A stretch of 64,000 bases of DNA from Tieghemostelium lacteum (taxonomy: Eukaryota; Evosea; Eumycetozoa; Dictyosteliales; Raperosteliaceae): assembly GCA_001606155.1 (NCBI GenBank), contig LODT01000006.1, positions 744,001 to 808,000 of the forward strand, read 5' to 3'. This document shows, in pieces, positions 36,943 through 47,725 of the stretch. Numbering within the stretch: the first letter of the stretch is position 1; every line of letters starts with the position of its first letter. The position numbers and the translations under genes are program-made. A model generated the notes under the pieces. That model was given only the letters and a program-made list of their open reading frames with translations. It was not told the DNA's origin and ran no database searches.

Positions 36943-37918
36943 TTATTTTGATTTCTGTTTGTTGGATGAAAAAGCTAATCTAATTAAACCTCTCCAAATT
37001 AGGAATGCCCAAAACATATTTAAAAGATTGATTAAAACAAAACCAAAATATGTTCCATACCATACAAATTCAGGTAAGGCAAAAGAGAGTGGATATTTAT
37101 CGTATAGTTGATATCCAATAGATAATGGTATATAAATTACTCTTACAATCAAGAATCCCAATGCCAAACATAAACCATTGATCATATACAAAAGACCATC
37201 TTTTCGGTTAGTTTGATAGAGAATCCAACGGAAATTTACAAAAGGTGTAGTAATTTCTGTGAATATATATGAAATTAATACAAAATGGCAATTTCCACAA
37301 ACCTATAGTAAAATAGCTTCATTAGATGATCATTATCTAAAATAATAAAAATGTTAGAGTAATACATACAATACCAATATTATATAAATATAAACCTAAA
37401 ACATGGTGAAATAGTGTTCCGTAATCAAAAAGATTTCTATAGTAGCAAACTAGTAATGTATCGTATAAAAAGTAACCCCAAATGAACTTTAGGAAAAAAT
37501 AACTTGCAAATGAATTACCTTGGAATGGATTCTGATACCATGAGTGTGCCTCTACAAATAATACATAAGAAGATCCTAATGTTGATATAATTGCATTTAC
37601 ATTGGATACAACTCTAAATTTGATTCAACAACAACAACAACAATGTTTCAATTAAATTTTAGTGTTGAATGTTCGTAATGAGATGGGAAATTATAATTTT
37701 AAACAATCTCATAATTACCTTGAGTTATATTCAATTTTATCATTCTTTGCAAGCTTAATGTACTCTTTTGAGAGTCTAGAGTAGAGGAATCTGGTAAGGA
37801 AGTAAACAAAGAAAAAAAAGGTAGTCGAGTAGATTTCAACTTCAAATGATCTATTTAGTGTCACCATTTCACTGATATCAATTTGTCTAACTACTGCTGG
37901 GGATTCTGTTGTCGCCAT
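36943..37918 (-). CDS. TLC-domain multi-pass membrane protein (TMEM56/TLCD4-like)
   Basis: Exon 1 37918-37719, exon 2 37613 to about 37375 (or 37370), a possible 34-base exon 37336-37303, and last exon 37256-36943. Hydrophobic segments span most of the protein. TLC landmarks are WGYFLYDTLLVCYY, LFHHVLGLYLYNI and EITTPFVNFRWIL, the last corresponding to the TLC E(I/L)(S/T)TPF block. The C terminus is basic (SSNKQKSK). TLC proteins act in ceramide synthesis or plasma-membrane lipid homeostasis. The micro-exon does not join the last exon in frame with any GT-AG pair I tried, being off by one base, so the middle of the model is uncertain. Confidence 0.75.
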
Positions 37919-38388
37919 TTTTGTATATTTTGTAGTTTTTGTATTTGATGATACAATATTTAAATAGTTATATTATTAATTTATATATTTTTAAAAATTT
38001 AAAAAAAAAATCTAAGTGAGTAAAATGCCGTCTTTCATTGGAAAAGTTATTTTTTTTTTTTTAGGTTCAAGAAACTTACACTATTATTGGAGTAATAATT
38101 TAAATTTATACCTATAATCAAGTAATAGTGAGCCATAAAAGAAAAAAAAAATAAAAAAAATTAATCGTGTATAATTATACTTTCGAAAATATCTAAAATA
38201 AAATTTATAAAAAAAATAAAATTTTATTCTGATACAAAAGCCGATTTGATAACATCATGATGTTTCAAATTAGTGAATAATTTTTGTACAATTTACAAAA
38301 GAAATTTCTGGTATATACACTGGTGATAGAATATTTGATTTGGAGAATTGAGTTCCATTGAGTTTAAAATAAATAGTTTGGGAAATGA
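37919..38388. promoter_or_regulatory. Intergenic region upstream of the TLC gene, downstream of wrky1
   Basis: 470 bp between the wrky1 stop and the TLC start, both genes on the minus strand. It contains A/T runs near 37995 and 38050 and nothing that looks coding. It should hold the wrky1 3' end and the TLC promoter. Confidence 0.45.
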
Positions 38389-38699
38389 TCAATTTAATTT
38401 TCTTTTTCGTTTAGATTGTGCATTATTGTTTGTAGATATTGGTTCTGGTTTTGTATGATTATGTTCACCAGCATAAGATATACTATGTGAATCAATACCT
38501 TTTTGGATTATTTGTTTAGTAGCTATGCAATTACTATCAGTACAAGTATAAGTAATTTGTGGATAACTTGTTCCTTTAATTTTTTTAGTACCACTTTTTT
38601 TCCAATTCCAACCATCATTATCAATTTCATTTTTTGATATTGCCTTTGTTTTCTTTGGTTTAACATTATCAACTGATGTCTCACTATCTGAATCAGTAA

Positions 38700-38759
<60 letters not shown>

Positions 38760-40332
38760 TTGTAGTGGAGTTTAATTGCTTAGAGTTATTGTTATCAGTG
38801 GCAGAGGTAGAAACCAGATCATGAGTATGTACACCTTTATATTGAACTTTACAATTTGCAAAATCATCAATTGAGCCAATAATATGTTTTTTAACAGTGC
38901 AACCTTGGTAGGTGCATTTATAATAATGTTTTGGGTGTGGACTACCTTTAACTGATTTTTGACCATATTTTCTCCATTGATATCCATCATTGGCTACCAT
39001 TGAGAGTGAACTCATATTTTCTACTTTTAGAGGATTGCTATTATTTTGTTTGTTTGTGGTTGTGGTTGTAGATGATTTGGGTATATTTGAAGAAGTTTGT
39101 TTGGTAGTAGTGGTGGTTGTGGTGGGTGTATCTTGTTTTTTTAATAGTGTTGGTGATGTAATGCTATTTGTTGATTTAATAAATGGCATTGATGGTGGAA
39201 TAATTTTTAAGCTTGCTAATGAATTGGTTGGTTGACTACTATTTCCTTTATTACTAATAATAATTGGTGGTTTACTTGTTTGATTATTGTTATTAGATAC
39301 TGTATTTATCATTGTCTTATTCAAATTTGAATTGATGGCGTGAATAGAAGGTGGTTGAATAATTGGTTTAGTTGTTGCTGTTGTTGTTGTTGTTGTTTGA
39401 GGAGTTTGATTTTGTAAATTAGCAACATTGTCAGAATCATTGTCATCTTCATCATCGTCATCTTCATTATCATCATCATCTTCATCATCATCGTCGCTAT
39501 CATAGCCATAGGAATCAGAATCATCACTACTACTTATTAAGCTATTCGTTGATGCTGTAGTAGTTTTCATATGATTTCTTGATTTTAGTTTATTTACATT
39601 AGAGATAATTGGAAGTGTATCAATATCCATATCATCTCTATAATTTATATTGGTAAATGAATCAATTACATCCTCAGGTGTTCTCTGACTATCTAAAATA
39701 CTAGCAGCGTAGCTATTATTACTATTATTATTATTATTATTATTACTATTAAAATTAACAGTTTGATTTAAAAACTGAGGTTGATGGTTGATTTTATGCT
39801 TTTTATTATTATTTTGTTTTGACCAATTTAGAGTCATATTGTTATCAGGTGAGAATAATCTTAACCTAGAATTTGAGCTAATCTCCTCTAATGATATATC
39901 CTTATTGCTATTTAATGATTTTTCTATTTTATGTAATAATACGATATTACCATTATTGTTACCTTTACTATAGTTATTATTGTTATTTGTGGTGTTATTA
40001 ATCAAATCAACTTTATTCAAAATATCATTGATTAAGATTTTATCTTTTATTGTACTATAAGATTCTTTCCCATTACTATTACTACTACTAGCACTATTAC
40101 TCTTATTTAAAATGCTATTCATTAGGTTATTATTAAACCTGGCTATATTTACTGGATCTATATTGGTACTATTACTTCGCATTCTATTTAAAAAATGTAA
40201 ATTATTTAGAATTGTTGTACTAGAATTATTGTTGTCTTGTGTTGTTGTTGTTTCATCTTGTTGCTGCTGTTCCTCTATATCCCCGTCATTCCTATTATTG
40301 GCATTTTGAGGTATTGACAGATTAGAACCCAT
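38389..40332 (-). CDS. wrky1: Two-domain WRKY transcription factor
   Basis: Single exon, 647 residues. The N-terminal ~440 residues are Asn/Ser/Thr rich with an acidic run (DDDDEDDDDNEDDDDEDDND). WRKY domain 1 near residue 450 has the canonical WRKYGQK with a C-x4-C ... H-x-H zinc site (CTYQGC, HTHD). Domain 2 near residue 577 has the divergent heptad WKKSGTK but keeps CTDSNC and HNH. A 17-Asn-like run (ATT repeat, 38701-38756) separates them. Dictyostelids are known to carry one WRKY gene with two domains, otherwise a plant hallmark; this is its counterpart. It should bind W-box DNA, mainly through domain 1. Confidence 0.95.
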
Positions 40333-40629
40333 TGTGAATTAGATTGAAGTCACAGAGTAAAAATACTGTGAATTTTAATAGCCTTTGTTTTTATTTTTTT
40401 TAAGATTTGCACACTAAGTGTTTCTGAAAAATAAAAATAATTATTAATAGAAAATTCAAAATATTTATTTAAAACTAAAAGAAAATTCGAATAAAACAGA
40501 GAGATGAGATTGAAAAATTAAAATCATTATATTAATTTCCACCCTATAATATAGAAATATATATTTAAGTAAATTAATTAAAAATTGATAATAATAAAAA
40601 AATTTTTAATTTTTTAATATTCCACCTTG

Positions 40630-41997
40630 ATGAATTTTTACTATAATTGTTATATATGTCATAAAAAGTTTAATTACCAAGAAAATTATTGTGAAAGTTG
40701 TTTAAATAGAATAAATAACGATCAAACAACAGTATTTAATCTGATAGAATCGATAGTTCAAAAAAAGAAAGAGAATTCAATTCAGAGAAAACGTATTGAA
40801 AATATCATATCTCAAGATGATATTGTTAAACTTGAAAACATTAGAGCCTCAAAACTTTCTTTAATTAACAATAAAAAGTATCAAATTCAACAATTAAAAG
40901 ATCGTATTGTTCAACTTAAAAGTTTAAACGATGAAGGTTTGTATTGCCATTTTTGACAATTAACAAAATTAATTCTAACAAAGACCCTCTACAATAGAAT
41001 CCCAAAATATAGAGAAAAGAATGAAATTTCTCAGTAAGAGGAGAACTACACTGAAATCAAATAAAACAGCTTTTATAAATGTAGATCAAAATGTATTTGC
41101 AGAGCAAACATTGGAGATTGAAAAAGAAAAATCACATATTAATCAACTAAACCAACTAGTTCAGAGTAAAAAGAAATCTCTGGTTGAAATATTAACTATA
41201 AAAATACTAAAATTTAAACCCTCTCCAAAGTTTGAAAATCATTTCAATATAATTAACATTTTATTTAATGATTTTGATTTTAAAAGTAATGTAGTGAATT
41301 CAAAAGAGATAGTTATTTTCATATATTTACCATTATATACTTTACTTTAATAGAGTACCCAAAGGATATTATTTTTATAACATTAGGATACATAGCTAGA
41401 ATATCAAATTTATTATCATATTTTCTGGGTGTTGTAATGCCAAATGAGATGATTTACAAAGGTAGTAATACATATATACAGAGATATAATAAAAAGTATC
41501 CACTATTCTACCATAAATCAACACAAACTAGTGATTATCAAAAGGCATTACATTTACTTGGTGAGAATATATCATTTCTACGTTATTTTTATGGTATATA
41601 CACCCCAGTAGAATCATATAGTCATTTCCTTACCAATCTCTTTGAACTTATAAGGTCACCCTCATTAGGTAAAGATAAATTAACCAATATCACCTCTTCC
41701 TCAAACACTGTCACTAATGAAGAACTGTACAATGATGAAGATTGGGAATTGGTTGACCCAAATGATGATGACATTGACGTAATTATACCATCTACCAATG
41801 TAGATCAAGTAGTATTAGATGAATATATACCAACAAATAATAATAATAATAGTAATAATAATATGAATAATACCACTAATAACAATATGAGTAATAGTAC
41901 TACAACTCCAGTATCAAATTCACCAAATGAAAATACCTCTATGATACCTCGTAGAAATTCATTACTTGCTTTAAAAAATATGATAAGGTTTAAATAA
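40630..41997 (+). CDS. ATG14/UVRAG-family autophagy subunit
   Basis: Exons 40630-40936, 40998-41285 and 41354-41997 give 412 residues from the ATG at 40630. The N terminus has paired cysteines (CYICHKKF, YCESCLNR) like those of ATG14. A long coiled coil covers ~35-180 across the first intron (NDE-ESQNIEKRMKFL). The C-terminal half contains FITLGYIARISNLLSYFLGV, GSNTYIQRYNKKYPLF and ALHLLGENISFLRYF, the LGY...L..YL and GS.S.I blocks of ATG14/VPS38. Such proteins recruit the Vps34-Vps15-Beclin PI3-kinase to make PI3P at autophagosomes or endosomes. The Cys motif favours ATG14 over UVRAG. The tail is Asn rich. Confidence 0.8.
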
Positions 41998-42031
41998 ACT
42001 TGTAAATATTGTGTACATAAATTTATTTTTT

Positions 42032-42346
42032 TTAATTTTTTATATTTTGGACAATTTGTGAAAGTGCCTTTACGGATTCAGTGAGCTCGTGGATTTGGTG
42101 TTGGGAAGTGCATTTTAATTCGTTTTCCAATGATAATTTGAGACGAAGAAAATCACCAGCTTTCATGTGGGTGAAGTTAGCTCTAAACTTTTCATCTATC
42201 ATAGCATGGTAAATAGTAGCTTTGGATGTTATTTTGGAATTAAGTAGCACACCGGCGATACCTGTGGCATCGTAAGCTGAGAGTCCAACTCCAATTAGTA
42301 TTTGCTCTAGTTCATTTTTATCAAGTGTTTTGTTAGGATCTGACAT
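42032..42346 (-). CDS. Small protein, 104 aa, function unknown
   Basis: I start at the ATG of MSDPNKTLDKNELEQILIG; upstream in-frame sequence is AT-rich and has an acceptor-like ttttag just before it, suggesting a 5' UTR intron. The protein is helical (GLSAYDATGIAGVLLNSKI; GDFLRLKLSLENELK) and ends with amphipathic helix LTESVKALSQIVQNI, possibly a short coiled coil. The codon bias looks coding and there is no low complexity. I do not recognise a family. It converges on the ATG14-like gene with 34 bp between stops. Confidence 0.65.
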   Translation of the reverse strand: MSDPNKTLDKNELEQILIGVGLSAYDATGIAGVLLNSKITSKATIYHAMIDEKFRANFTHMKAGDFLRLKLSLENELKCTSQHQIHELTESVKALSQIVQNIKN

Positions 42347-42698
42347 GTTTCTAAAAATAATAAAAATTAGATTTTTTAATTCAATTTTTAATTGAATTTT
42401 GAAGATCTTCAAAATTCTTTTGAATTGTGGTTAGATTTCTAATAAACAAAATATCTTTCAAGTCGGTCCCAGTGTTAAACATTTTTAAATAGATATTTTA
42501 ACAATTCTTTGTTAAAATTTTCAAAAAATTTTTTTTTGATGATGTGAGATATGAAATTCAATTAAATTATTTTCAAACTATCGATTTTCGAATGTGTAAA
42601 CTCTAAAAAAAACTTGATGAAATCCCATTCTTTGCTTTTAACAACCATAACAACATTGTTGTTATTTTTAAATTATTTATTTATACATAGAAAGAAAA
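42347..42698. promoter_or_regulatory. Divergent intergenic region upstream of the frizzled-like gene
   Basis: 352 bp between the divergent starts of the small orphan and the receptor gene. It is A/T-rich; caacattgttgttg near 42650 forms a short inverted repeat. No gene is seen. Confidence 0.4.
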
Positions 42699-44965
42699 AT
42701 GATTACATCATATCAAATTTTTATTTATATTGTATTATTTTATTTTTTAATTTCGTTGCATGATATTGGTGTACTTGCACAAAATCCACCATCATGTGAA
42801 CTAATGCCACAGGACAACATGTGCGCGACATATTTAAATTATACAGATATTTTTATACCCTATGGATATTCTATTGAGATTATTACCCAATATATATCTA
42901 GTAATTTAACTGCATTAACTAAAATACCAGATAGTGATTGTAGACCAGTAGCAATCACTCTCTATTGTTTAAAGGTAATAATCATAGAAATAATGTTTAA
43001 AATTCATGAAACAAGAATATTAATATAAATGAATAGAGTTTCCCAAAATGTAATAATTATACAACATTTCCAGTAGTTTTACCGAGCTCTCCATGTAGAT
43101 CAACTTGTGGTAATTATACAATTTCCATCATTATCATTATCACCATCTTATCAATTGTACTTACATTAAATAATATATAGAAAATATGGTATCTAAATGT
43201 CAAGTATTTTTACCATTAATAGATCCAAATTTTACATGTACCAATACTACATCAGATGGTAATCAAGAATATCCAGTAACAGATAGTAATTATACACTTG
43301 GACCATTTAATCAATCAGTAGCATGTGCAGCAGGTGCATCTAATGTTGAGGCACCAGTAACATGTATATCACCACTTGTTCCACTTTCTAAAGATGAGAT
43401 AGCAGGTAAAGATGGATATATTGAAACAGTAGAGGGTTGTTATCTACCGTGTGGAATTGAAATTATGACAGAGAGTCAATATCGTGCCAAAAGAGTAACT
43501 GAAATGATACTATATACTATATCAGGTGTAGCAGGTATCTATTTCTTACTGACATTTGGACTATTTCCCAATAAGCTCACTCATAAAATGATAATTATTT
43601 GTTTTTTGGGTGTAACTTCCATTTTCTTGGTACTCAGTTACATTGTACAGGAATCAAAAAAGAATTTTAGATGTAATGATGATGAACCTGGTAGATACGC
43701 AAATAGCCAAAATGCACCTCTTTGTGTATTATCTGGTGTATTTTTCCAAATTGGTGGTTTTGGTACAATCATGTTTTTAATATTATTTAGTTTTGATTTT
43801 TATATGAATATGACAATGAGTAGGTTACTACTTTGTATTATATTTATACTTCAGAATTACTTACCTACTATTTTTATTAATTATAGGAAAATTCGAATAT
43901 TTTAAACATGCATCAATTGGTCTTTGGCTCTTTATACTATTAATGGCGCTAGTTCCAATTAAACATTATGCATCCTCTATTGGTTCTGCTGGTTGTTGGA
44001 TAGATGATCAATCAAATATGTTTTATCAATATTTTTGTTTCTATGGTATATATAAATTAACAACAACTTAAATCAATTACAATATACTAATTTATATATG
44101 TATAGTTCCAGTATATCTAGGTACATTATTAATGATTTATTTTGTAGGACATTCATTTTATAAAGTATATGGAATGACAAAACTTTTTAAATCCTTAAAT
44201 GATAGAAGAATTCTATTATTAAATGTAAGTTTTCAATAGATAAATTATATTTAAATTTTTAGTAAAATTTTAATTAATTTTTAAATATATAAATATAGAT
44301 TAGATCAGTGGTATTTTTAATAGTTATTCTTTTTAATATAACATTTGCATCAATGTATCCACTCTATGTTACATATAACTCAGAATCTTATTCTGCCCCT
44401 ATAGAAGAATATGTACTTTGTTTGTACACTTCTGAGGTACCATCTAAATGTCCCCACCCAATATTACCACATTTTGATCTTAGATATATAAATGTTTTTA
44501 CAATGGCAATTAATGGTGTTTGGTAGGTGTTTATAATTACACATCATATGTAAAATTTTATGATTTTAATTATTAACTTTTCTTATTTATAGTGGTATTA
44601 TTGGTTTTGGAATTGATCCTTTGGTACTTTCAATCTACAGAGAATCTAATAGACTTAGATATATTTTGGCTAAACTTGGTATTGCTTGGGGCGATAATCT
44701 ATTGGTTTATAGCAATAAATCACACACAACAGACTCTGGATCTGGATCTGGATCTGGATCTGGATCTGGCTCTGATAGATCAAATTCTAGAAGATCTAGA
44801 GGAATATCTTTAAAAACATTAAAACCAAGCTCAACAACTTATGATAATATACAAAATGTTGAATCTACTACCACCTCAGATGAGGAAGCGGATATCAGCA
44901 CCAATGTTCAATCAAATTCTATTCAAGTAATTCAGGAAAAAACAAATCCTGATCTTTCTGATTGA
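42699..44965 (+). CDS. Frizzled/smoothened-like receptor with CRD
   Basis: Seven exons: 42699-42974, 43037-43109, 43181-43819, 43887-44045, 44106-44224, 44299-44522 and 44593-44965, giving 620 residues. A signal peptide (residues 1-28) precedes a frizzled-type Cys-rich domain: CELMPQDNMCATYLNYT, DCRPVAITLYC, FPKC, SPCRSTC, KCQVFL. Seven hydrophobic segments follow, starting at MILYTISGVAGIYFLLTF and ending near MAINGVCGIIGFGIDPLVL. The cytoplasmic tail has a GSGSGS run and is Ser/Thr rich. The presence of a CRD places it in the fsl rather than the CRD-lacking fsc group of dictyostelid receptors. The ligand is unknown. Exon 3 uses donor GTAGGT, which restores MNMTM-RKFEYF. Confidence 0.9.
44735..44770 (+). 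repeat. Six-copy tctgga hexanucleotide repeat
   Basis: Encodes a Ser-Gly run in the cytoplasmic tail of the frizzled-like receptor. The last copy ends in c. Confidence 0.9.
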
Positions 44966-45075
44966 GTTTGATTATTTAAATAAATATTCTGTAATTTAAT
45001 TTATACAACAATTATGTGTCCCACCATTGCCGGTTTTATCACTTTTTTTTTTGAATTTTTTTATAACAGCAAAAA

Positions 45076-46287
45076 ATGATCTTATCACTTTTAACAAACA
45101 AAACTCCAAATTTATTTAAATATAAAAATATAAAATCATTACAATTATCATCAAATTTATATTTTAAATCAACATCTAAATCAACTCTATTTCCAAATAT
45201 AAATAAATATCAACAAAATAGATTTTATTCTGAATCATCATCATCATCACATAACAACAACAATAATAATAATAACAATAACAATAACAATAATGAAAAA
45301 AAGAATAGATTCGATTGGTTTATAAACTTTTGTAAAAATAACAAAAAGAATATATTGTACTCGGCAGGTTTCATTGGTATTGCAACTTATCAATACACTA
45401 ATACCCAATCATCACCTTCATTAAAAAATCCAAACGAAGAGATCAAAATTGTTTTAGGAAGCAGTGAATTTACATTTTTAAAGAAACACTTATTATTGGG
45501 TGGATTGATTGGGTTGAATGCCTTAGTATTCACTATACTAAAAAGTCCAACCTTTTTCAAGAGATATTCATTAAATTTTTATTGTTCAGTCAACACAATA
45601 CCAAGTCATCCACTCTCAATTGCATTATCAAATTTCACACATGAAGGCCCAATTCATTTATTAGTCAATATGTACGGTTTGTGGACATTTGGAGGTAATG
45701 CCTACGATTCATTGGGCACTGAAAACTTTATGCTACTATATCTTTTAGGAGGTTTAGTTGGAACATTTACCAGTATCACTTATAAATTAGCAACTAATGC
45801 ACTTACAGTTCCAAGTATTGGCGCAAGCGGTTGCGTATTATCAGTTGCTGCTGCTTCAATGGCTTTGAATCCAAGTCAACGTGTTGGTATCATTCTGCTA
45901 CCTTTTAGCACAGATTCTGAAACAGCACTAAAATATCTATGTATTTTTGAATTTCTATGTTGTGTATTTTTGGGTAAACGTTCAATGTGGGACCATGCAT
46001 GTCATTTAGGATCAGTACTCACAGGTACATTTATTGGTTACAATTATAAATACTATGAAAGATTTGCTGGTTTTGAAGGTAGAGGTAAATCTAATCAACC
46101 ACTAGGCGCATGGAGTTACGAAGGTGAATTTAAAAATGGTAAATTCCATGGTCAAGGTGTGCAAATTGATAGAACATACGGAATCATTAAAAAAGGAACT
46201 TTTGTTGATGGCGAATTTCAAAAAGGTACAGTTACCAACTCAAAAGGTCAATCATTGTCATGGGAAAGAAAAAGACAAATAAACTAA
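45076..46287 (+). CDS. Mitochondrial-type rhomboid protease with C-terminal MORN-like motif
   Basis: Single exon, 403 residues. The N terminus is basic/Ser-rich without acids (ILSLLTNKTPNLFKYKNIK), a mitochondrial targeting profile, followed by poly-Asn. The rhomboid core includes HEGPIHLLVNMYGLWTFG, the catalytic serine in GASGC near residue 249 and the catalytic histidine in DHACHLGS near 309, within multiple membrane segments. This pattern fits the PARL/Rbd1 inner-membrane group that cleaves transmembrane segments. Unusually, the tail has a MORN-like unit, WSYEGEFKNGKFHGQG, then a second weak GTFVDGEFQKGTV. Confidence 0.9.
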   Translation: MILSLLTNKTPNLFKYKNIKSLQLSSNLYFKSTSKSTLFPNINKYQQNRFYSESSSSSHNNNNNNNNNNNNNNEKKNRFDWFINFCKNNKKNILYSAGFIGIATYQYTNTQSSPSLKNPNEEIKIVLGSSEFTFLKKHLLLGGLIGLNALVFTILKSPTFFKRYSLNFYCSVNTIPSHPLSIALSNFTHEGPIHLLVNMYGLWTFGGNAYDSLGTENFMLLYLLGGLVGTFTSITYKLATNALTVPSIGASGCVLSVAAASMALNPSQRVGIILLPFSTDSETALKYLCIFEFLCCVFLGKRSMWDHACHLGSVLTGTFIGYNYKYYERFAGFEGRGKSNQPLGAWSYEGEFKNGKFHGQGVQIDRTYGIIKKGTFVDGEFQKGTVTNSKGQSLSWERKRQIN

Positions 46288-46678
46288 ATTTAATTTATAT
46301 ATTAAATAGATATTATTAAAGAAATTCACAATTTTATTAATTTTCCTCTATTGATCATATTAACTACATAATTTTCTTCAGGAGGTATGGTTAATGAAAA
46401 TTCTATAGAATTATAGAAATATGGTTAAAATTAAATAAATAAATTATACTTTTATAAGAGAGGGAATAGGTTTCATTAATCATTTTGCTAAAATCAAAGC
46501 ATTTATAACTGGTGTTGATAATATGGTTTGGGAAGTGTTGGATATAACCTAGCTTTTAATAAGGTCTCTTGTGGTGACTTTAATGGTGACTCTTTCTAAT
46601 AGTGTCAACAAAAAAATAAGTACTACAAATAATAAATAACGTAAACATATTTCATATTTATTTCAATGATTTGGTGAA
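46288..46678. other. Convergent intergenic region
   Basis: 391 bp between convergent stops of the rhomboid and SpoU genes. Apart from AATAAA-like signals just after each stop I see nothing; a less AT-rich stretch at 46490-46600 has no long open frame. Confidence 0.45.
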
Positions 46679-47607
46679 CTATTTAGACGGTTTTCTATTT
46701 GTTATTAAATTTGGAAATTTATTAGTTAGAAGATATGAAACTATACCAAATGCAATTGAAACATTCAAACTATTTTTTATACCTAAACAAAAAAACAGTT
46801 AATAACTAAGGATAAAAATGTGGTAACATTTAGAAAATTGGAAAGAAACTTACCTCTCATTGGTAGTTCACAAGTAATATCGCATTTTTCTAGCACTTTA
46901 TCGCTTATACCAGCAATTTCATTACCCATTACAATACATATATCTTTATTATGGGTATGATTGGCTATTTCATCAAGAGTCTTATTTTCAAATAAAGACT
47001 TTGAATGTGGAGTTTGTTCAATTGCAATAAAATAATGATTTTTTTTCTTTAGAGTCTCTATACATTCTAGAGTATTTTTAAAGTATCTATAAGGTATTGA
47101 CTCTTCAGCACCTAATGATATCTTTGATAAATCTTGATTTGGTGTTGGTGTAATACCACTAAGATAAATTTTTTTAATACCACTACCATCTGATGTTCTA
47201 AATATACTACCAACATTTTGAATACTCCTACAATCTTCTAATAGAACACTTATTCCTATTGGTTCTTTATCCCCACTATTCTTTTCCTCTTCCATTATTA
47301 TTGATGTTTGATACTGTTTATTAAGATAATCATCTCTAAGTTTTTGTAGTGTATCCTTATACTTTGATGTATATTTTTTCAAATAGACAGGTGTTTGGCA
47401 ACAAGGACAATATCCTTGTCTTCCTCGTAGTTTACTTGAAACTGAGAATTCAATAGAGCATGCTACATTTACACATCTAATGTTATCATTTAATATTGCA
47501 TTACTTGTTGTTGTAGTAGGTGGTGTTTCATTTGAATAAAATAATTTTGAATAATGATTAGATATTATATTTTGAGTGTATATATATCTTATACATTTTT
47601 TTATCAT
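46679..47607 (-). CDS. SpoU/TrmH-family RNA 2'-O-ribose methyltransferase
   Basis: Exons 47607-46854 and 46782-46679 give 285 residues from the ATG at 47607; an in-frame TTG upstream was rejected. The first ~30 residues are basic and acid-free (MIKKCIRYIYTQNIISNHY), suggesting mitochondrial import. A zinc-ribbon-like block (RCVNVAC ... GYCPCC) precedes the SPOUT fold. SpoU motif 1 is NVGSIFRTSDGSGIKKIYL, motif 2 is IVMGNEIAGIS and motif 3, restored by the splice, is SLNVSIAFGI. These bind S-adenosylmethionine in the trefoil knot. The likely substrate is mitochondrial rRNA or tRNA; which one is not evident. Confidence 0.88.
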
Positions 47608-47725
47608 TACGACCAATGTGTTTTCTAATATAAAAAAAAATTAATTAAATTCAATCAAAAAAGAGTCTCATCTGAGAATGTTGATCGAGAAGAATAATAT
47701 TTTTTTTTTATTAAATATATATAAT

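Noticed and set aside
44592-44813. Alternative plus-strand frame with an Asp-Leu repeat
   Set aside because: Out-of-frame reading of the tctgga repeat in the receptor tail.
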